From the NCBI GenBank assembly GCA_022791215.1, contig JAAVYQ010000017.1, positions 1 through 15,755 of the forward strand: a stretch of 15,755 bases of DNA. Reading direction: 5' to 3'. Position 1 is the stretch's first letter. Each line of letters begins with the position of its first letter. Positions 14,868-15,755 of the stretch are shown here, piece by piece. A model generated the notes under the pieces. That model was not told the origin of the DNA and made no database searches. It was given only the letters and a program-made list of their open reading frames with translations. A program made the position numbers and the translations under genes. The DNA comes from Bacilli bacterium. GTDB taxonomy: Bacteria; Bacillota_I; Bacilli_A; RF39; UBA660.

Positions 14868-15125
14868 ATTAGTATTACTAGTATAAAATCTTTAAGAATT
14901 TATACTAGTAATCATATAGACCATGATATATATCTACAGTCATTTACTAACGATATTATCAAAGATTTAGAGAAAGAATTCAATGTAGGTTTATCAAGAA
15001 AATATATTTATAGAAGAAAGCGAAAAAATTTTAAAATAAACGAAAATATAAGTTGGTGTACAACAAATAAAAGACGATTTATCCTAAGCACAATATGGGT
15101 TCTCTCGTTTTTGCTGCAAAAGTAA
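14868..15125 (+). pseudogene. Broken + strand reading frame of unknown origin
   Basis: After a TAG at 14865 the frame is open for 85 codons to a TAA at 15123, but it has no ATG and no ribosome site. The translation is Lys/Arg-rich (DLEKEFNVGLSRKY, then IYRRKRKNFKINEN), unlike random frame noise, and it could be the C-terminal part of a nucleic-acid-binding or transposase-like protein. Another short frame upstream (around 14798-14864) is similarly protein-like, which would fit a frameshifted gene. I cannot name a family. Confidence 0.3.
14874..14912. repeat. 39-bp near-perfect palindrome
   Basis: ATTACTAGTATAAA (14874-14887) pairs perfectly with TTTATACTAGTAAT (14899-14912). The interior TCTT/AAGA also pairs, leaving one A:A mismatch per side and a single central base at 14893. 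No T-run follows, so it is not a typical terminator. It lies inside the broken + strand frame. Confidence 0.9.
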
Positions 15126-15143
15126 AGAATAAAGAAAATATAT

Positions 15144-15174
15144 TTGCCACATTTTACTTAAAATATGTTATAAT
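15144..15174 (+). promoter_or_regulatory. Promoter and possible operator of the AbiEi-type gene
   Basis: TATAAT at 15169-15174 is preceded by TGT, giving an extended -10. TTGCCA at 15144-15149 is a -35 candidate at a long 19-base spacing. Between them ATTTTA (15151-15156) and TAAAAT (15159-15164) form a small inverted repeat that could be an operator, since AbiEi antitoxins repress their own promoters. The promoter is well supported; the operator is a guess. Confidence 0.55.
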
Positions 15175-15198
15175 TTTATGTAGAAAGGGGCAATTAAA

Positions 15199-15755
15199 AT
15201 GAATAATGAAGAAAAAATTCTAAGTGAAATGCAAAAAAATAATGGAATGATTACTACTAATGATGTGGAACAAATGGGAATTGCAAGAAAAACTTTAACA
15301 AGAATGTTAGAAAAAGGATTAATTGAGAGAGAAAGTCAAGGATTATATGTTTTACCTAATTCATGGGGAGATGAATACTATAACTTAATTTTTTCAAGTA
15401 AGAATGCTGTATTTTCTCATGCTACAGCACTTTTTTTGCACGGATTATCAGAAAGAGTTCCTCTAATTTATGAAATTACAGTTATAAATGGATACAATGC
15501 AAGTTTAAAAACAAGAGAAAATGTTGAACTATATTTTGTTACTAAAGATATATTTAAACTTGGAAAGATAGAAATAGAAAGTCCTCAAGGTAAAATTGTT
15601 CCTGTTTACGACATTGAAAGAACTTTATGTGATATATTAAAGTCTAAGCAAAACCAAGATATAGAAATTATTAAATTTGCTTTTAAAACTTATGTAAAAT
15701 CTCCTAAAAAAGATATTTATAAATTAATAGAGTATGCAAAAAAATTAAAAGTAGA
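15199..15755 (+). CDS. AbiEi-type antitoxin/transcriptional repressor, partial (3' end outside window)
   Basis: The frame is open from the ATG at 15199 to the window end (185 codons), behind AAAGGGG. The N-terminal ~50 residues form a winged helix-turn-helix (GMITTNDVEQMGIARKTL, then RMLEKGLIERESQGLYVL). Next comes FSHATALFLHGLSERVP, the characteristic block of AbiEi-type antitoxins, followed by the usual VYDIERTLCDILKS motif (around residue 140-153). In type IV AbiE systems this protein represses its own operon and counters the AbiEii nucleotidyltransferase toxin, which is normally encoded immediately downstream and would lie outside this window. The promoter at 15144-15174 carries an inverted repeat. 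The neighbouring remnant region supports an accessory location. Confidence 0.88.
   Translation, partial: MNNEEKILSEMQKNNGMITTNDVEQMGIARKTLTRMLEKGLIERESQGLYVLPNSWGDEYYNLIFSSKNAVFSHATALFLHGLSERVPLIYEITVINGYNASLKTRENVELYFVTKDIFKLGKIEIESPQGKIVPVYDIERTLCDILKSKQNQDIEIIKFAFKTYVKSPKKDIYKLIEYAKKLKV

Larger units (their letters stand above)
14708..15123. repeat. 10-bp inverted repeat pair bracketing the remnant
   Basis: ACTTTTGCAG at 14708-14717 recurs as its exact reverse complement CTGCAAAAGT at 15114-15123. The outermost bases are 416 bp apart and enclose the palindrome and the broken frame. They could be internal to, or part of, the ends of a decayed insertion sequence or MITE-like element; the flanks do not extend the match. 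Confidence 0.35.
14568..15143. other. Gene-free, remnant-like region
   Basis: About 575 bases without an intact gene. The strand composition changes: the + strand goes from T-rich (complement of - strand genes) to A-rich, as expected if the decayed sequence was once coded on the + strand. It contains an extended -10 element (14659-14667), a terminator-like hairpin (14746-14768), a long palindrome (14874-14912), an 85-codon frame without a start codon (14868-15125), and a 10-bp inverted repeat pair (14708-14717 and 15114-15123). No tRNA, rRNA or recognisable transposase was seen. It looks like the remains of a mobile or foreign insertion next to the AbiEi-type gene. Confidence 0.5.

Noticed and set aside
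14874..14912. Palindrome as a Rho-independent terminator of pepF-side or remnant transcription
   Set aside because: The stem is AT-rich and not followed by a T-run on either strand, and no intact gene ends beside it.
1..15755. CRISPR array, tRNA or rRNA genes
   Set aside because: No regularly spaced repeats, no cloverleaf with a conserved T-arm, and no rRNA-like GC-rich conserved blocks were seen on either strand.

Overview
The window is a compact, very AT-rich bacterial segment. Shine-Dalgarno sites are strong (AAGGAGG types), intergenic gaps are short, stop codons are mostly TAA, and the promoters are sigma-A-like. This fits a low-GC member of the Bacillota, perhaps a gut-type Bacilli/RF39-like lineage; that placement is inferred from style and gene content only. 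TGA appears to be a true stop. It ends four genes (the MerR-type regulator, the DUF4325 protein, the small membrane protein and oligoendopeptidase F), one of them in a classic ATGA stop/start overlap, so a Mycoplasma-type code is unlikely.

Layout. Two small + strand genes of unknown function lie at the left edge (38-794); the second has a near-consensus promoter. A long block on the - strand then runs from 14538 down to 808. Read in the direction of transcription it contains: oligoendopeptidase F, a two-helix membrane protein and a DUF4325 STAS-like protein (14538-12091); an SDR oxidoreductase and a zinc alcohol dehydrogenase (12062-10179) ending at a strong terminator; a 534-residue conserved membrane protein (10052-8448) with its own promoter and terminator; a P-loop kinase gene broken by an in-frame TGA (8246-7689); a MerR-type regulator with two membrane helices overlapping a YbjQ-family gene (7573-6628) behind a MerR-style 19-bp-spacer promoter; a five-gene operon of methyltransferase, RarA, an unknown protein, a thymidylate-kinase-like protein with an altered P-loop, and a permuted papain-fold hydrolase (6504-2420); and a signal-anchored small protein followed by an MFS-like transporter (2338-808).

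Right edge. From about 14570 to 15180 there is no intact gene. This stretch holds an extended -10 element, a terminator-like hairpin, a 39-bp near-perfect palindrome, a 10-bp inverted repeat pair and an 85-codon + strand reading frame without a start. It looks like the remains of a mobile or foreign segment, possibly with a small RNA. It leads into the start of an AbiEi-type antitoxin gene that runs off the window; its toxin partner would be expected just outside.

Most of the window is ordinary chromosomal backbone. The items most worth a second look are the broken kinase, the palindrome-bearing remnant region, the membrane-anchored MerR/YbjQ pair with its operator, and the kinase with the unusual P-loop. 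I did not find a convincing new multi-gene system.
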